Source of the DNA: Buttiauxella selenatireducens
GTDB taxonomy: Bacteria > Pseudomonadota > Gammaproteobacteria > Enterobacterales > Enterobacteriaceae
NCBI RefSeq assembly: GCF_031432975.1
Contig: NZ_CP133838.1
Location: 2,170,001-2,234,000 of the forward strand
Length of the DNA stretch: 64,000 nucleotides
Direction of reading: 5' to 3'
Below are positions 1 to 8,985 of the stretch, in pieces. The notes beneath the pieces were generated by a model. The model worked only from the letters and a program-made list of their open reading frames with translations, was not told the DNA's origin and did no database searches. The translations under genes and the position numbers were made by a program. How positions within the stretch are numbered: the first letter of the stretch is position 1; every line of letters begins with the position of its first letter.

Positions 1-1017
1 TACTATGCGTGTTCTAAGCCCTCGCTCGCATTTGAAATGAATGCTTATCAGCAATGAAATCAACACGATAACTTTGGTGAAAGGCACCAGGATACTGGCA
101 ATGAAGACCACTGCTGCCACGGCAACATTACTGTTACCAAGGGAAATAATACCAGAAAGGATGGTGTCCTCCTGGCGCGAGCCATTGACGTAGAGAATGG
201 AAATCGGCAACAAGTTGGCGGGCAGTAAAAAAATTAACGAGCCGATTAATGCCGCCCACGATTTTTGCAAGCTATGGCGACGGCGTACTCGTAATGGCAC
301 ATGGCAACGGGGACAACGCCCGCGTTTATCCGGCACACCAGTGAAATTGCAAGCGAGGCACACGCGCAGTTGCGCATTCCAGGCACGAGGAGGGCGTTGT
401 GGATAGAATCGCGACCACAGTTGTTCCACGTTCAAGTGAATCAGGGTTAATAAGCTCAACACGACAAGCGCGATAAACGCCACTAAACCCAGGCCTGGCT
501 GGATGAATGCGAATTCTCTGACTTTGATACAGGCCACGCCGATGGCGACCAGATAAATATCGAGCATGACCCATTCTTTGAGCTTCTCCAGCATCAGTAA
601 CACCGGGCGTAAGTTCATCCCCAGAATATTACCGAAATAGAGATAGATAATACCGGCGACAAGCGTGGCGGGAGCTCCTACGGCACAAAACATGACCATT
701 GCGGCCGTCAGGGGATCGCCCTGGCTGGTCATCTGCCAGATACCCTGAAACAGGTTGGCATCGATGCGTGTACCTAATAAATAGATACGGACCAGTGGTT
801 CCGAAAAGGCAACGGGCATCAGTAACAACATCGCAATCGCCATCGCCGCCAGACGCGTGAGTGACCAGTCGCGGCCATGGAACACTTTTGCGTCACAACG
901 CGGGCAATACGCGCTCTGTGACGATTTAACCAACGGTAATGAGAAAAGTGTATCGCATTGGGGGCAACGCTGATAACGTGCCTGCGGTACAGCATGGCTA
1001 ATAGCGTGTATTTTCAT
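1..1017 (-). CDS. letA: LetA/YebS-like PqiA-family inner-membrane protein (3' end outside window)
   Basis: This leftward reading frame is open for 339 codons from ATG 1015-1017 to the left edge, so its C-terminus is missing. It shows two rubredoxin-like zinc ribbons, CPQC/CPRC near residues 19-40 and CLAC/CPRC near 225-245, each followed by a group of hydrophobic membrane helices. That is the duplicated PqiA architecture of E. coli YebS (LetA, 427 aa). LetA is an inner-membrane partner of the MCE-tunnel protein LetB (YebT), thought to move lipid between the two membranes. letB would lie just outside the window. The identity rests on remembered E. coli similarity and on msrC being the divergent neighbour, as in E. 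coli. Confidence 0.9.
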   Translation of the reverse strand, partial: MKIHAISHAVPQARYQRCPQCDTLFSLPLVKSSQSAYCPRCDAKVFHGRDWSLTRLAAMAIAMLLLMPVAFSEPLVRIYLLGTRIDANLFQGIWQMTSQGDPLTAAMVMFCAVGAPATLVAGIIYLYFGNILGMNLRPVLLMLEKLKEWVMLDIYLVAIGVACIKVREFAFIQPGLGLVAFIALVVLSLLTLIHLNVEQLWSRFYPQRPPRAWNAQLRVCLACNFTGVPDKRGRCPRCHVPLRVRRRHSLQKSWAALIGSLIFLLPANLLPISILYVNGSRQEDTILSGIISLGNSNVAVAAVVFIASILVPFTKVIVLISLLISIHFKCERGLRTRIV

Positions 1018-1189
1018 GTGTCATCGTATGCAGGGAATACCGTTGGCGCATTGGTGCATCTCATCGGAAAACTAAATATTCGTTAAGCGTATATTAATTC
1101 ATGGAATGATACACCTTGTGGCATAACGCATTTAATGCTTATTTTACTATGCTATGCAGTTAAGTAAGACAACAGACTATGGTTAATCA

Positions 1190-1678
1190 ATGAACAAAGA
1201 ACAATTTTACGCGGACCTGAACCGCGATTTCAGTGCGTTAATGGCAGGTGAAACAAGTTTTCTGGCAACGTTGGCAAATACCAGCGCATTGTTGTTTGAA
1301 CGTCTTGAAGGCGTTAACTGGGCAGGGTTCTATTTACTGGAAGGCGACACGCTGGTTTTGGGGCCTTTTCAGGGGAAAATTGCTTGTGTGCGCATTCCGG
1401 TCGGTAAAGGCGTATGCGGTATAGCGGTATCCACCCATAGCATTCAGCGCGTTGAAGATGTGCATGCTTTTGATGGTCACATCGCTTGTGACGCTGCCAG
1501 CAATTCCGAAATTGTTCTGCCATTAACAGTAAATGGCGAATTAATCGGGGTTCTGGACATTGATAGCACTGAGTTTGGTCGCTTTACACCAGAAGACCAA
1601 CTCGGCTTATCTAAACTGGTAACGCAGCTTTCGCTGACGCTTGCCGACACGGATTTTAAAAAATTCTTCACTCGATAG
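1190..1678 (+). CDS. msrC: Free methionine-(R)-sulfoxide reductase MsrC
   Basis: A cytoplasmic GAF-domain enzyme of 162 aa (E. coli 165) that reduces free, not protein-bound, methionine-R-sulfoxide. The GAF fold is recognisable from NWAGFYLL (about residues 43-50) and GVLDIDS (about 120-126). Cysteines in KIACVRIP, KGVCGIAV and HIACDAAS are the family's redox residues. It starts at ATG 1190, divergent from letA and upstream of proQ-prc, the E. coli order. It probably forms its own transcription unit; the gap from the letA start (1018-1189) should hold both promoters, but no clear factor site was recognised. Confidence 0.93.
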   Translation: MNKEQFYADLNRDFSALMAGETSFLATLANTSALLFERLEGVNWAGFYLLEGDTLVLGPFQGKIACVRIPVGKGVCGIAVSTHSIQRVEDVHAFDGHIACDAASNSEIVLPLTVNGELIGVLDIDSTEFGRFTPEDQLGLSKLVTQLSLTLADTDFKKFFTR

Positions 1679-1782
1679 CATGATAAACAACGGATAACGT
1701 GGCATTTGCTGATAGCGTCATTATAATGTCGCCTGTTCATGCCTGCGGATTGTTGGCAATTCCGTTGTAATCAGGAAATTTC

Positions 1783-2463
1783 ATGGAAAATCAACCTAAG
1801 TTGAATAGTAGCAAAGAAGTCATCGCCTTTTTGGCAGAGCGTTTCCCACAGTGCTTTAGCGCTGAAGGTGAAGCCCGCCCCCTGAAGATTGGTATCTTCC
1901 AGGACTTAGTCGCACGCGTTGAAGGGGAGATGAGCCTCAGTAAAACTCAACTTCGTTCCGCGTTACGTCTTTATACTTCAAGCTGGCGCTACCTGTACGG
2001 TATCAAAGTCGGCGCGACCCGTGTTGATCTCGACGGTAACCCATGTGGTGAACTCGATGAGCAGCACGTTGAGCATGCTCGTAAGCAGCTTGAAGAAGCA
2101 AAAGCTCGTGTTCAGGCACAGCGTGCAGAACAGCAAGCGAAAAAACGCGAAGCGGCAGCGGCTAACGGTGAAACCGTTACCGAAAAACCTCGTCGTGATC
2201 GCAAGCCTCGTCCTGCTCCGCGTCGTCCAGAGTCAACAGAGCGTAAACCACGTGCTGAAAAACCGGCTCCTCAGGCTCCGCGTGAAGAAAAACGCACTCC
2301 GGTTACGGACATTTCTGCTTTGCAGGTGGGTCAGGCAATCAAAGTCAAAGCGGGTAATAACGCGATGGATGCCACCGTACTGGAAATTACCAAAGATGGC
2401 GTCCGTGTACAGCTAACTTCTGGTATGGCAATGATCGTACGCGCAGAACACTTGCAGTTCTGA
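1783..2463 (+). CDS. proQ: RNA chaperone ProQ
   Basis: A 226-aa protein (E. coli 232). Residues 1 to about 120 form the FinO/ProQ RNA-binding domain ([32 protein letters not shown]). A low-complexity Lys/Arg/Ala/Pro linker (about 120-175) follows, then a C-terminal Tudor-like domain ([21 protein letters not shown]). ProQ binds structured sRNAs and mRNA 3' ends and affects ProP osmoregulation. prc follows after 20 nt, with an AGGCC-type ribosome site just after the proQ stop, so the two are probably co-transcribed as in E. coli. The linker is the only part differing noticeably from E. coli. Confidence 0.96.
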   Translation: MENQPKLNSSKEVIAFLAERFPQCFSAEGEARPLKIGIFQDLVARVEGEMSLSKTQLRSALRLYTSSWRYLYGIKVGATRVDLDGNPCGELDEQHVEHARKQLEEAKARVQAQRAEQQAKKREAAAANGETVTEKPRRDRKPRPAPRRPESTERKPRAEKPAPQAPREEKRTPVTDISALQVGQAIKVKAGNNAMDATVLEITKDGVRVQLTSGMAMIVRAEHLQF

Positions 2464-2483
2464 AACGGAGGCCAGACCCGGGC

Positions 2484-4532
2484 ATGAACAAACTCTTTAA
2501 GCGTACGGCTGTCGCTAGTCTGTTGTTTCTTGCAGGTAGCGCACTGGCCGTCGAAAACATAACGCGCGCTGATCAAATCCCGCAGTTAAAGGAAGAGACG
2601 CAGCATGCTACGGTGAGTGAGCGTGTAACTTCACGCTTCACTCGTTCGCATTATCGTCAGTTTGATCTGGATGAAAATTTTTCCGCAAAAATTTTCGATC
2701 GCTATCTCAATCTCCTCGACTTTAGCCACAACGTACTGCTCGCCAGCGACGTTGAGCAGTTTGTGTCGCGGAAAAAACAGATTGGCGATGAATTGCGCAC
2801 CGGCAAACTGGACGTATTTTACGATCTTTACAATCTGGCCCAGACGCGTCGTTTTGAACGTTATCAATACGCGCTGAAGGTGCTGGAAAAGCCGATGGAT
2901 TTCACCGGCAATGACACCTTCAATGTGGATCGCAGCAAATCGCCGTGGCCTGCAAGCGTTGCAGAGTTAAACACCCTGTGGGACAGCAAAGTTAAGTTTG
3001 ACGAGTTGAGCTTAAAGCTGACCGGTAAAACCGATCAGGAAATTCGTGAAACGCTAACCAAACGCTATCAGTTTGCGATTCGTCGACTGGCGCAGTCCAA
3101 CAGCGAAGATGTTTTCTCACTGGCAATGACCGCTTTTGCCCACGAAATCGATCCGCATACCAACTATTTGTCACCACGCAATACCGAGCAATTCAATACG
3201 GAGATGAGTTTGTCTCTGGAAGGTATTGGTGCGGTGCTGCAAATGGATGACGACTATACCGTTATCAACTCGATGGTTGCGGGTGGCCCGGCGGCGAAAA
3301 GCAAAGCGATTACCGTCGGTGATCGTATTGTTGGCGTAGGCCAAACCGGCAAAGCCATGGTCGATGTGATTGGCTGGCGTCTTGATGATGTGGTTGCGCT
3401 GATCAAAGGACCAAAAGGCAGCAAGGTTCGTCTGGAAGTCTTACCTGCTGGCAAAGGGACGAAAACACGTGTCGTCACGTTAACGCGTGAACGTATTCGT
3501 CTTGAAGATCGTGCGGTCAAACTCACCATTAAAACGGTCGGCAAAGATAAAGTCGGCGTGCTGGATATTCCGGGCTTCTATGTTGGTTTGACGGATGACG
3601 TCAAAGTCCAGTTGCAGAAGATGGAAAAACAGAACGTGAAGAGCGTGATCATCGATCTGCGTTCTAACGGTGGCGGTGCATTGACCGAAGCCGTCTCACT
3701 TTCTGGCCTGTTTATTCCTGGTGGCCCAGTCGTTCAGGTTCGTGATAACAACGGTAAAGTGCGTGAAGACAGCGATACCGATGGTGTTGTGTATTACAAA
3801 GGTCCACTGGTTGTCATGGTTGACCGTTTTAGTGCTTCAGCATCTGAGATTTTCGCCGCAGCGATGCAGGATTATGGCCGTGCGCTGATTGTCGGTGAGC
3901 CGACCTTTGGTAAAGGCACTGTTCAGCAATATCGTTCACTGAACCGTATTTATGACCAGATGCTGCGCCCTGAGTGGCCTGCTTTAGGCTCTGTGCAATA
4001 CACCATCCAGAAGTTCTACCGCATTAATGGCGGAAGTACTCAACGTAAAGGTGTTACGCCAGATGTCTTGATGCCAACCGGCACTGAAGAGACCGAAACT
4101 GGCGAGAAGTTCGAAGATAATGCGCTCCCATGGGATAGCATTAATGCCGCAACTTACGTCAAGTCAGGCGATCTGACTCCGTTTGAGCCGCAACTGCTTA
4201 AACTGCACCAGGACAGAATTGCAGCCGATCCTGAGTTCCAGTACATCATGAAGGACATTGCTCGTTTCAATGCCCTGAAAGAGAAGCGCAATATTGTCTC
4301 TCTGAATCTTGCTCAACGTGAGAAAGAAAACCAGGAAGATGATGCGACGCGTCTGGCTCGTATAAACGATCGCTACAAAAGAGAAGGTAAAGCGCCATTG
4401 AAGAAACTGGATGACTTACCAAAGGATTATCAAGAACCTGATCCTTATCTCGATGAAACGGTTCATATCGCGCTGGATCTTGCAAAAATGCAGCAAGATA
4501 AATCCTCCGAGCAGCCGACTCCTGCTAAGTAA
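2484..4532 (+). CDS. prc: Periplasmic tail-specific protease Prc (Tsp)
   Basis: A 682-aa protein, identical in length to E. coli Prc. A signal peptide (about residues 1-22, ending SALA) exports it to the periplasm. A PDZ domain lies around residues 240-335 and the S41 protease core follows. The serine-lysine dyad is visible: Ser452 in SASASE and Lys477 in FGKGTVQQY, matching E. coli numbering. Prc degrades proteins with nonpolar C-termini, processes FtsI, and with NlpI controls murein endopeptidase levels. It lies 20 nt downstream of proQ and ends in a strong terminator. Confidence 0.97.
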   Translation: MNKLFKRTAVASLLFLAGSALAVENITRADQIPQLKEETQHATVSERVTSRFTRSHYRQFDLDENFSAKIFDRYLNLLDFSHNVLLASDVEQFVSRKKQIGDELRTGKLDVFYDLYNLAQTRRFERYQYALKVLEKPMDFTGNDTFNVDRSKSPWPASVAELNTLWDSKVKFDELSLKLTGKTDQEIRETLTKRYQFAIRRLAQSNSEDVFSLAMTAFAHEIDPHTNYLSPRNTEQFNTEMSLSLEGIGAVLQMDDDYTVINSMVAGGPAAKSKAITVGDRIVGVGQTGKAMVDVIGWRLDDVVALIKGPKGSKVRLEVLPAGKGTKTRVVTLTRERIRLEDRAVKLTIKTVGKDKVGVLDIPGFYVGLTDDVKVQLQKMEKQNVKSVIIDLRSNGGGALTEAVSLSGLFIPGGPVVQVRDNNGKVREDSDTDGVVYYKGPLVVMVDRFSASASEIFAAAMQDYGRALIVGEPTFGKGTVQQYRSLNRIYDQMLRPEWPALGSVQYTIQKFYRINGGSTQRKGVTPDVLMPTGTEETETGEKFEDNALPWDSINAATYVKSGDLTPFEPQLLKLHQDRIAADPEFQYIMKDIARFNALKEKRNIVSLNLAQREKENQEDDATRLARINDRYKREGKAPLKKLDDLPKDYQEPDPYLDETVHIALDLAKMQQDKSSEQPTPAK

Positions 4533-4540
4533 CTCCCCAA

Positions 4541-4570
4541 CAGGCACAAATTTTTGTGCCTGTTTTTTTT
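4541..4570 (+). terminator. Rho-independent terminator after prc
   Basis: The inverted repeat aggcacaaa / tttgtgcct is followed by eight T residues, 8 nt after the prc stop. It closes the proQ-prc unit. Confidence 0.9.
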
Positions 4571-4648
4571 ACCTCTATCAAGCCGCGTAAACCAATCTCT
4601 TCTTGAATGTAAAGTTATGTATTATTAACGACTTGGTCGCGATGAATG

Positions 4649-4677
4649 CTTGAAAATAGCAAGCTTGCCCCTACGAT
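4649..4677 (+). promoter_or_regulatory. Putative sigma-32 (RpoH) promoter of htpX
   Basis: CTTGAAA (4649-4655) and CCCCTACGAT (4668-4677) are separated by 12 nt, close to the heat-shock consensus CTTGAA - about 13 nt - CCCCATnT. E. coli htpX is an established RpoH target. The expected transcript start (about 4683) lies only about 10 nt before ATG 4693, which argues that translation starts at 4726. Confidence 0.65.
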
Positions 4678-4725
4678 GTGGGGTAACGCAGAATGCGTAT
4701 TTTTAACCGAGGTAAAAAGAAAATT

Positions 4726-5607
4726 ATGATGCGTATCGGGCTTTTCCTGTTGACCAACCTTGCAGTCATGGTCGTTTTCGGGCTCGTGCTAAGCCTGACG
4801 GGGATCCAGTCGAGCAGCGTGCAGGGTCTGATGATCATGGCGGTGTTGTTTGGCTTTGGTGGTTCAATCATCTCGTTGCTGATGTCCAAATGGATGGCAT
4901 TACGTTCAGTTGGTGGGGAAGTGATTGAGCAGCCACGTAACGAAACTGAGCGCTGGCTGATGGAAACGGTTCGTCAGCAGTCACAGCAGGCGGGTATCGC
5001 CATGCCACAGGTGGCGGTTTACCATGCGCCGGATATTAACGCCTTTGCAACCGGTGCACGCCGTAATGCCTCACTGGTCGCGGTGAGTACGGGTCTGTTG
5101 CAAAATATGAGCCGTGACGAAGCAGAAGCGGTTATTGCTCACGAAATTAGCCATATCGCGAACGGCGACATGGTCACGATGACGCTGATTCAAGGTGTGG
5201 TGAACACCTTCGTTATCTTCATTTCCCGTATCATCGCGCAGGTGGCTTCTGGCTTCCTGTCAGGTAACCGGGATGAAGGTGAAAGCAGCAACGGTAACCC
5301 GTTTGTCTATTTTGCGATTGCGACGGTACTGGAGTTGGTGTTCGGTATTCTGGCGAGCATCATCACCATGTGGTTCTCACGTCACCGTGAATTCCATGCT
5401 GATGCCGGATCTGCCAAATTGGTCGGTCGTGAAAAAATGATTGCCGCGTTGCAGCGTCTGAAAACCAGCTATGAACCGCAAGAAGCTAGCAGCATGATGG
5501 CGTTTTGTATTAATGGTAAGGCGAAGTCCATGAGCGAATTGTTCATGACTCACCCACCGTTGGACAAACGTATTGAAGCGCTGCGTAACGGCGAATACCT
5601 TAAGTAG
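4726..5607 (+). CDS. htpX: Membrane-bound zinc metalloprotease HtpX
   Basis: From ATG 4726 the product is 293 aa, exactly the E. coli length. Two N-terminal membrane helices (about residues 4-25 and 35-55) precede the M48 protease domain with zinc site HEISH (His139, Glu140, His143) and the third ligand in [15 protein letters not shown]. Two more hydrophobic segments follow the HEISH motif. HtpX acts with FtsH in quality control of misfolded inner-membrane proteins. The in-frame ATG at 4693 would add 11 basic residues, but it sits almost on the predicted transcription start. The GAGG ribosome site is 13 nt from ATG 4726, slightly long. Confidence 0.95.
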   Translation: MMRIGLFLLTNLAVMVVFGLVLSLTGIQSSSVQGLMIMAVLFGFGGSIISLLMSKWMALRSVGGEVIEQPRNETERWLMETVRQQSQQAGIAMPQVAVYHAPDINAFATGARRNASLVAVSTGLLQNMSRDEAEAVIAHEISHIANGDMVTMTLIQGVVNTFVIFISRIIAQVASGFLSGNRDEGESSNGNPFVYFAIATVLELVFGILASIITMWFSRHREFHADAGSAKLVGREKMIAALQRLKTSYEPQEASSMMAFCINGKAKSMSELFMTHPPLDKRIEALRNGEYLK

Positions 5608-5621
5608 TCGTGAGCGGTAAT

Positions 5622-5654
5622 AAAAAAGCGTGCCATCGCTGGCACGCTTTTTTT
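5622..5654. terminator. Bidirectional terminator between htpX and yebQ
   Basis: aaaaaagcgtgccatcgctggcacgctttttt is a near-perfect hairpin flanked by A and T runs. It serves convergent htpX and yebQ; the last yebQ codons overlap the T run. Confidence 0.9.
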
Positions 5655-7029
5655 ATGCCTGTGAAGCAGCGGTTTGTGATATCCGTAAACTGCTAATGAT
5701 GGCCGCAACGGTGGCAAAACTACCGGCCAGTAACAAAGAGGCGTGTGTTCCGTGAGTGGTGAAAAGGTTGAACATCAACGCCACCAGGGCTGCACCACAG
5801 CTCTGACCTAATAACCTTGCCGTGCCCAACATGCCGCTGGCGCCACCGCTGCGATGGCGTGGCGCAGAAGAAATAATGGTGTGGTTATTCGGTGACTGGA
5901 ACAGGCCAAAACCCGCACCGCATAACAACATGCGCCAGATAATATCGATATCAGTTGGGTTATGCGGCAATAGCGCCAGAGCAAACAAACCAAACGCCAT
6001 CACAGCCAACCCAATACCACCAAGCAACCCGGCGTGCACCCGCTCTATTAAATGACCCGCGATTGGGGCCATTATCATTGTTGCGATTGGCCACGGAGTG
6101 AGAAGCAGCCCCGTTTCAACTTCACTGCGGCCCAAGGCTGATTGCAAAAAGAAGGGGAGCGAAACCATCGCTAACATTTGTGCGGCAAAGGAACAGACTG
6201 AGGTTCCCATAGATAATGAGAATACGGGGATACGCAATAAATCCACAGGTAGCAATGGGAAAGGCAGCTGCAACTGGCGACGGATAAAGAAGAAGCCAAT
6301 GACGACTAAGGCCAACAATTCAGAGAGAATAAGCCACCCTGCCTGCCCCTGGGCAAAGCCACTGATTGCAGAGATGAGCAAGCCAAACGTTAAGGCATTC
6401 ATGATGGCGCTTGGAATATCAAAGCGTTGGCCCTGTGATTTTTGTTGATTTGGCGGTAGGAAACGCAAAGACAGTAAGAGTGCTACGATGCCAATCGGCA
6501 CGTTAATCAAAAACAACCATTTCCATGAAGCAACGGAAAGAATGGCAGCGGCAATTGTTGGCCCTGCAGCTGATGAAACAGCAACAATAAACGAGTTAAT
6601 TCCCATGCCGCGACCAAGGTATTTTTGCGGATAAATAAGCCGAATAAGTGCGGTATTAACGCTCATTAATGCCGCGCCGCCAAACCCCTGCAATACGCGA
6701 GCAAATGTCAGCATGGGTAACGAATTCGATAAGGCGCAAAAAAGGGAAGTCACACAAAATAGAATCAACCCGCACTGATATACCCGTCGATAGCCAAAAA
6801 TATCACCCAGGAATGACATTGATAGTAACGAAATAATTATCGCAATTTGGTAACTGTTCACAATCCAGATGGACTCTGCCGGGCTGGCATTGAGTTCTCG
6901 GGCAATGGTGGGAAGGGCGACGTTTGCGATGACACCATCAAGCACTGCCATGGTAATACCTAGCGCAATGGCTAAAATAGCCCCATAGCGCAGCGGTAAT
7001 GGCAGCCCATCAGCAAGAGTTTTATCCAT
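5653..7029 (-). CDS. yebQ: MFS drug:H+ antiporter-2 family transporter YebQ
   Basis: 458 aa from ATG 7029 (E. coli 457), with about 12-14 hydrophobic segments. The family motifs are the DHA2 element VLDGVIANVALPTIA in the first helix, the loop motif FLGDIFGYRRVYQ, and the motif-C region INSFIVAVSSAAGPTIAAA. It is a predicted proton-coupled exporter with unproven substrate. An in-frame GTG at 7047 would add six residues, but the ATG gives the same spacing to the conserved GLPLP as in E. coli. It is divergent from kdgR, as in E. coli, where KdgR has been proposed to control it. Confidence 0.9.
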   Translation of the reverse strand: MDKTLADGLPLPLRYGAILAIALGITMAVLDGVIANVALPTIARELNASPAESIWIVNSYQIAIIISLLSMSFLGDIFGYRRVYQCGLILFCVTSLFCALSNSLPMLTFARVLQGFGGAALMSVNTALIRLIYPQKYLGRGMGINSFIVAVSSAAGPTIAAAILSVASWKWLFLINVPIGIVALLLSLRFLPPNQQKSQGQRFDIPSAIMNALTFGLLISAISGFAQGQAGWLILSELLALVVIGFFFIRRQLQLPFPLLPVDLLRIPVFSLSMGTSVCSFAAQMLAMVSLPFFLQSALGRSEVETGLLLTPWPIATMIMAPIAGHLIERVHAGLLGGIGLAVMAFGLFALALLPHNPTDIDIIWRMLLCGAGFGLFQSPNNHTIISSAPRHRSGGASGMLGTARLLGQSCGAALVALMFNLFTTHGTHASLLLAGSFATVAAIISSLRISQTAASQA

Positions 7030-7207
7030 AGGAAAGTAAGGCTTCACGGAGGCTATATTCGGGGAGAAATAATAATAGCACTAAATTTACGGGATATGTC
7101 GCAGATTCGTAACGAAATAGAACAGATCCGTTGCGATGACATGGTAGTCAATTTATACTAAAAACCAGTTCTGATTTTTATAAAACAAATGCGATCGAGG
7201 TGATTTA

Positions 7208-7999
7208 ATGGCAATCGCAGATCTGGATAAACAACCTGATTCTGTCTCTTCTGTCCTGAAAGTTTTTGGCATTTTACAGGCTCTTGGCGAAGAACGCGAA
7301 ATTGGTATTACTGAATTATCGCAACGCGTAATGATGTCAAAAAGCACCGTCTATCGCTTTTTACAGACAATGAAATCTCTGGGTTATGTTGCTCAGGAAG
7401 GTGAGTCTGAGAAATACTCGCTTACGCTGAAGCTGTTCGAGCTTGGCGCACGTGCGTTGCAAAACGTTGATTTGATTCGTAGTGCAGACATCCAGATGCG
7501 CGAACTGTCGCGTCTGACAAAAGAGACAATCCACCTGGGTGCGTTGGATGAAGACAGTATTGTCTATATCCACAAGATTGACTCAATGTACAACTTGCGT
7601 ATGTACTCGCGCATTGGTCGTCGTAACCCGCTGTACAGTACCGCAATTGGTAAAGTGCTTCTGGCATGGCGCGATCGTGAAGAAGTCCGTGAAATTCTTG
7701 CTGAAGTGGAATACACCCGCAGCACTGAACGTACCATTACCAGCACTGACGAATTGTTAGATGTTCTGGATACTGTTCGCAAGCAAGGTTATGGCGAAGA
7801 TAACGAAGAACAAGAAGAAGGATTGCGCTGCATCGGCGTTCCTGTATTTGACCGCTTTGGCGTAGTGATTGCGGGTTTAAGTATTTCTTTCCCGACGCTG
7901 CGTTTTTCTGAAGATCGTCTTCATGAATATGTCGCGATGTTGCACGACGCTGCACGGACAATCTCTGTGCAAATGGGTTACCACGAATATCCATTCTGA
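7208..7999 (+). CDS. kdgR: IclR-family repressor KdgR
   Basis: 263 aa, the E. coli length. The N-terminal winged helix-turn-helix (about residues 15-75) includes ITELSQRVMMSKSTVYRFL. The C-terminal IclR effector domain (about 90-255) includes GLRCIGVPVFDRFGVVIAGLS. KdgR represses genes for pectin-derived sugar catabolism (2-keto-3-deoxygluconate pathway) and is released by KDG. It has its own terminator. The gap to yebQ (7030-7207) should contain both promoters; no unambiguous KdgR operator was identified in it. Confidence 0.95.
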   Translation: MAIADLDKQPDSVSSVLKVFGILQALGEEREIGITELSQRVMMSKSTVYRFLQTMKSLGYVAQEGESEKYSLTLKLFELGARALQNVDLIRSADIQMRELSRLTKETIHLGALDEDSIVYIHKIDSMYNLRMYSRIGRRNPLYSTAIGKVLLAWRDREEVREILAEVEYTRSTERTITSTDELLDVLDTVRKQGYGEDNEEQEEGLRCIGVPVFDRFGVVIAGLSISFPTLRFSEDRLHEYVAMLHDAARTISVQMGYHEYPF

Positions 8000-8000
8000 T

Positions 8001-8030
8001 AAAAAACGCCGCTTAAATGCGGCGTTTTTT
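8001..8030. terminator. Terminator between kdgR and yobH
   Basis: aaaaaacgccgcttaaatgcggcgtttttt folds with CGCCGC/GCGGCG arms and A/T flanks, so it can work for convergent kdgR and yobH. Confidence 0.92.
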
Positions 8031-8041
8031 CCTTCGTTTTT

Positions 8042-8284
8042 CTACTGCCCGTCATCAATCACTTTGCCACTTTTACGCAATACAGGGCAATCGCTGAGTC
8101 CGATAATCCCGCTCTCACTATGAATGAATTGCGCAGTAGTAATATTTCGTGCAGTGAGATACTTGCATTGCAGCCCTAAACCCGCTGCATTTTGATGGCT
8201 CCCAATCAGCACGCCGTACCCTGAGAGCAGCAAACCGATCCACAGCAGCACGATGACAAGAAAAGTGCGGATCACAATATGCAT
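8042..8284 (-). CDS. yobH: Small exported/membrane protein YobH
   Basis: 80 aa (E. coli 79). A hydrophobic N-terminal segment (about residues 5-27, with the conserved WIGLLLSGYGVLIGS) could be a signal anchor. A short soluble tail carries two cysteines (QCKYLTARN, SDCPVLRKS). Function unknown in all species; membership of the YobH family is clear from sequence. It lies between kdgR and mgrB as in E. coli. Confidence 0.88.
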   Translation of the reverse strand: MHIVIRTFLVIVLLWIGLLLSGYGVLIGSHQNAAGLGLQCKYLTARNITTAQFIHSESGIIGLSDCPVLRKSGKVIDDGQ

Positions 8285-8442
8285 AAATACCTCTTATTAT
8301 TACTTTATTAGAGTGTTTAGCGTAGCGGGTAACGTTCAGGTATCAATATGATGATTCTGAAAGAATATATGTGTTGAGTGATGCCTGGTTTAGGTTGCTT
8401 ATGCCAGACTTATCTACAAGAACTTATAATGTGGAGAATGGA

Positions 8443-8586
8443 GTGAAAAAGTACAGGTGGTTCATCTTAGTTGCAGTTTTTTTCGTCTGCTTGCTACTCT
8501 GGACTCAGATGGTCAACGTGATGTGCGATCAAGATGTACAATTTTTCAGCGGCATCTGCACGATTAACAAATTTATTCCCTGGTAG
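8443..8586 (+). CDS. mgrB: PhoQ feedback inhibitor MgrB
   Basis: From GTG 8443 the product is 47 aa, exactly the E. coli length: a basic N-terminus (VKKYRW), one membrane helix (about residues 6-24) and a periplasmic tail with the essential cysteines in [13 protein letters not shown] and the conserved end NKFIPW. MgrB binds PhoQ in the inner membrane and damps its kinase activity; its loss raises polymyxin resistance. GGAG at 8433-8436 suits GTG 8443. Upstream in-frame codons back to 8371 would add an unrelated stretch absent from homologues. Transcription is expected to depend on PhoP, but no convincing PhoP box could be fixed. Confidence 0.93.
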   Translation: MKKYRWFILVAVFFVCLLLWTQMVNVMCDQDVQFFSGICTINKFIPW

Positions 8587-8660
8587 ACTCTTTTTATCCG
8601 CATGATGCTTACCTTAAGGCGCGGCAGGTGTAGAATAGCGCGTTTTACTGAGGTGGTAAG

Positions 8661-8948
8661 ATGAACGAATTAAGTGTTGGCGCGTTGAATATCGTGTCCC
8701 TGACAGTTTCCCTGGTGGTGCTGGTTATCGGCCTCGTAATGTGGTTTTTTGTTAACCGTGCGAGTAGTCGTAGTAATGAGCAGATCGAACTGCTTGAAGA
8801 GTTATTGGATCAACAGAAACGACAAAATGCGTTGCTACGCCGTTTGTGTGAAGCCAATGAACCGGAAGTCGTGAAGGAAGAACCGCAAGAGATTAAGGAA
8901 GAAGACGCGCAGGACGATGATTTTATTCGTCTGGTGGCTGAACGTTAA
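8661..8948 (+). CDS. yebO: YebO family membrane-anchored small protein
   Basis: 95 aa: one N-terminal membrane helix (about residues 10-32), then an acidic, probably coiled-coil cytoplasmic part (SNEQIELLEELLDQQKRQNALLRRL) and a strongly acidic tail. Matches E. coli YebO, which follows mgrB there as well. Function unknown. GAGGTGG upstream of ATG 8661 is a good ribosome site. Confidence 0.88.
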   Translation: MNELSVGALNIVSLTVSLVVLVIGLVMWFFVNRASSRSNEQIELLEELLDQQKRQNALLRRLCEANEPEVVKEEPQEIKEEDAQDDDFIRLVAER

Positions 8949-8985
8949 TCCTGACACACACGTTTGTGTCGCTATGGAGTGACTC

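Noticed and set aside
4693-4725. Earlier ATG as htpX start
   Set aside because: Too close to the predicted sigma-32 transcript start, and the extra residues are missing in E. coli HtpX.
8387-8403. Possible PhoP box (GGTTTA repeat) upstream of mgrB
   Set aside because: Only the first half-site is good; the second (CTTATG) matches poorly and the spacing to a -10 is unclear.
8425-8430. TATAAT as mgrB -10 element
   Set aside because: It would place the transcript start about 6 nt before the GTG and exclude the ribosome site.
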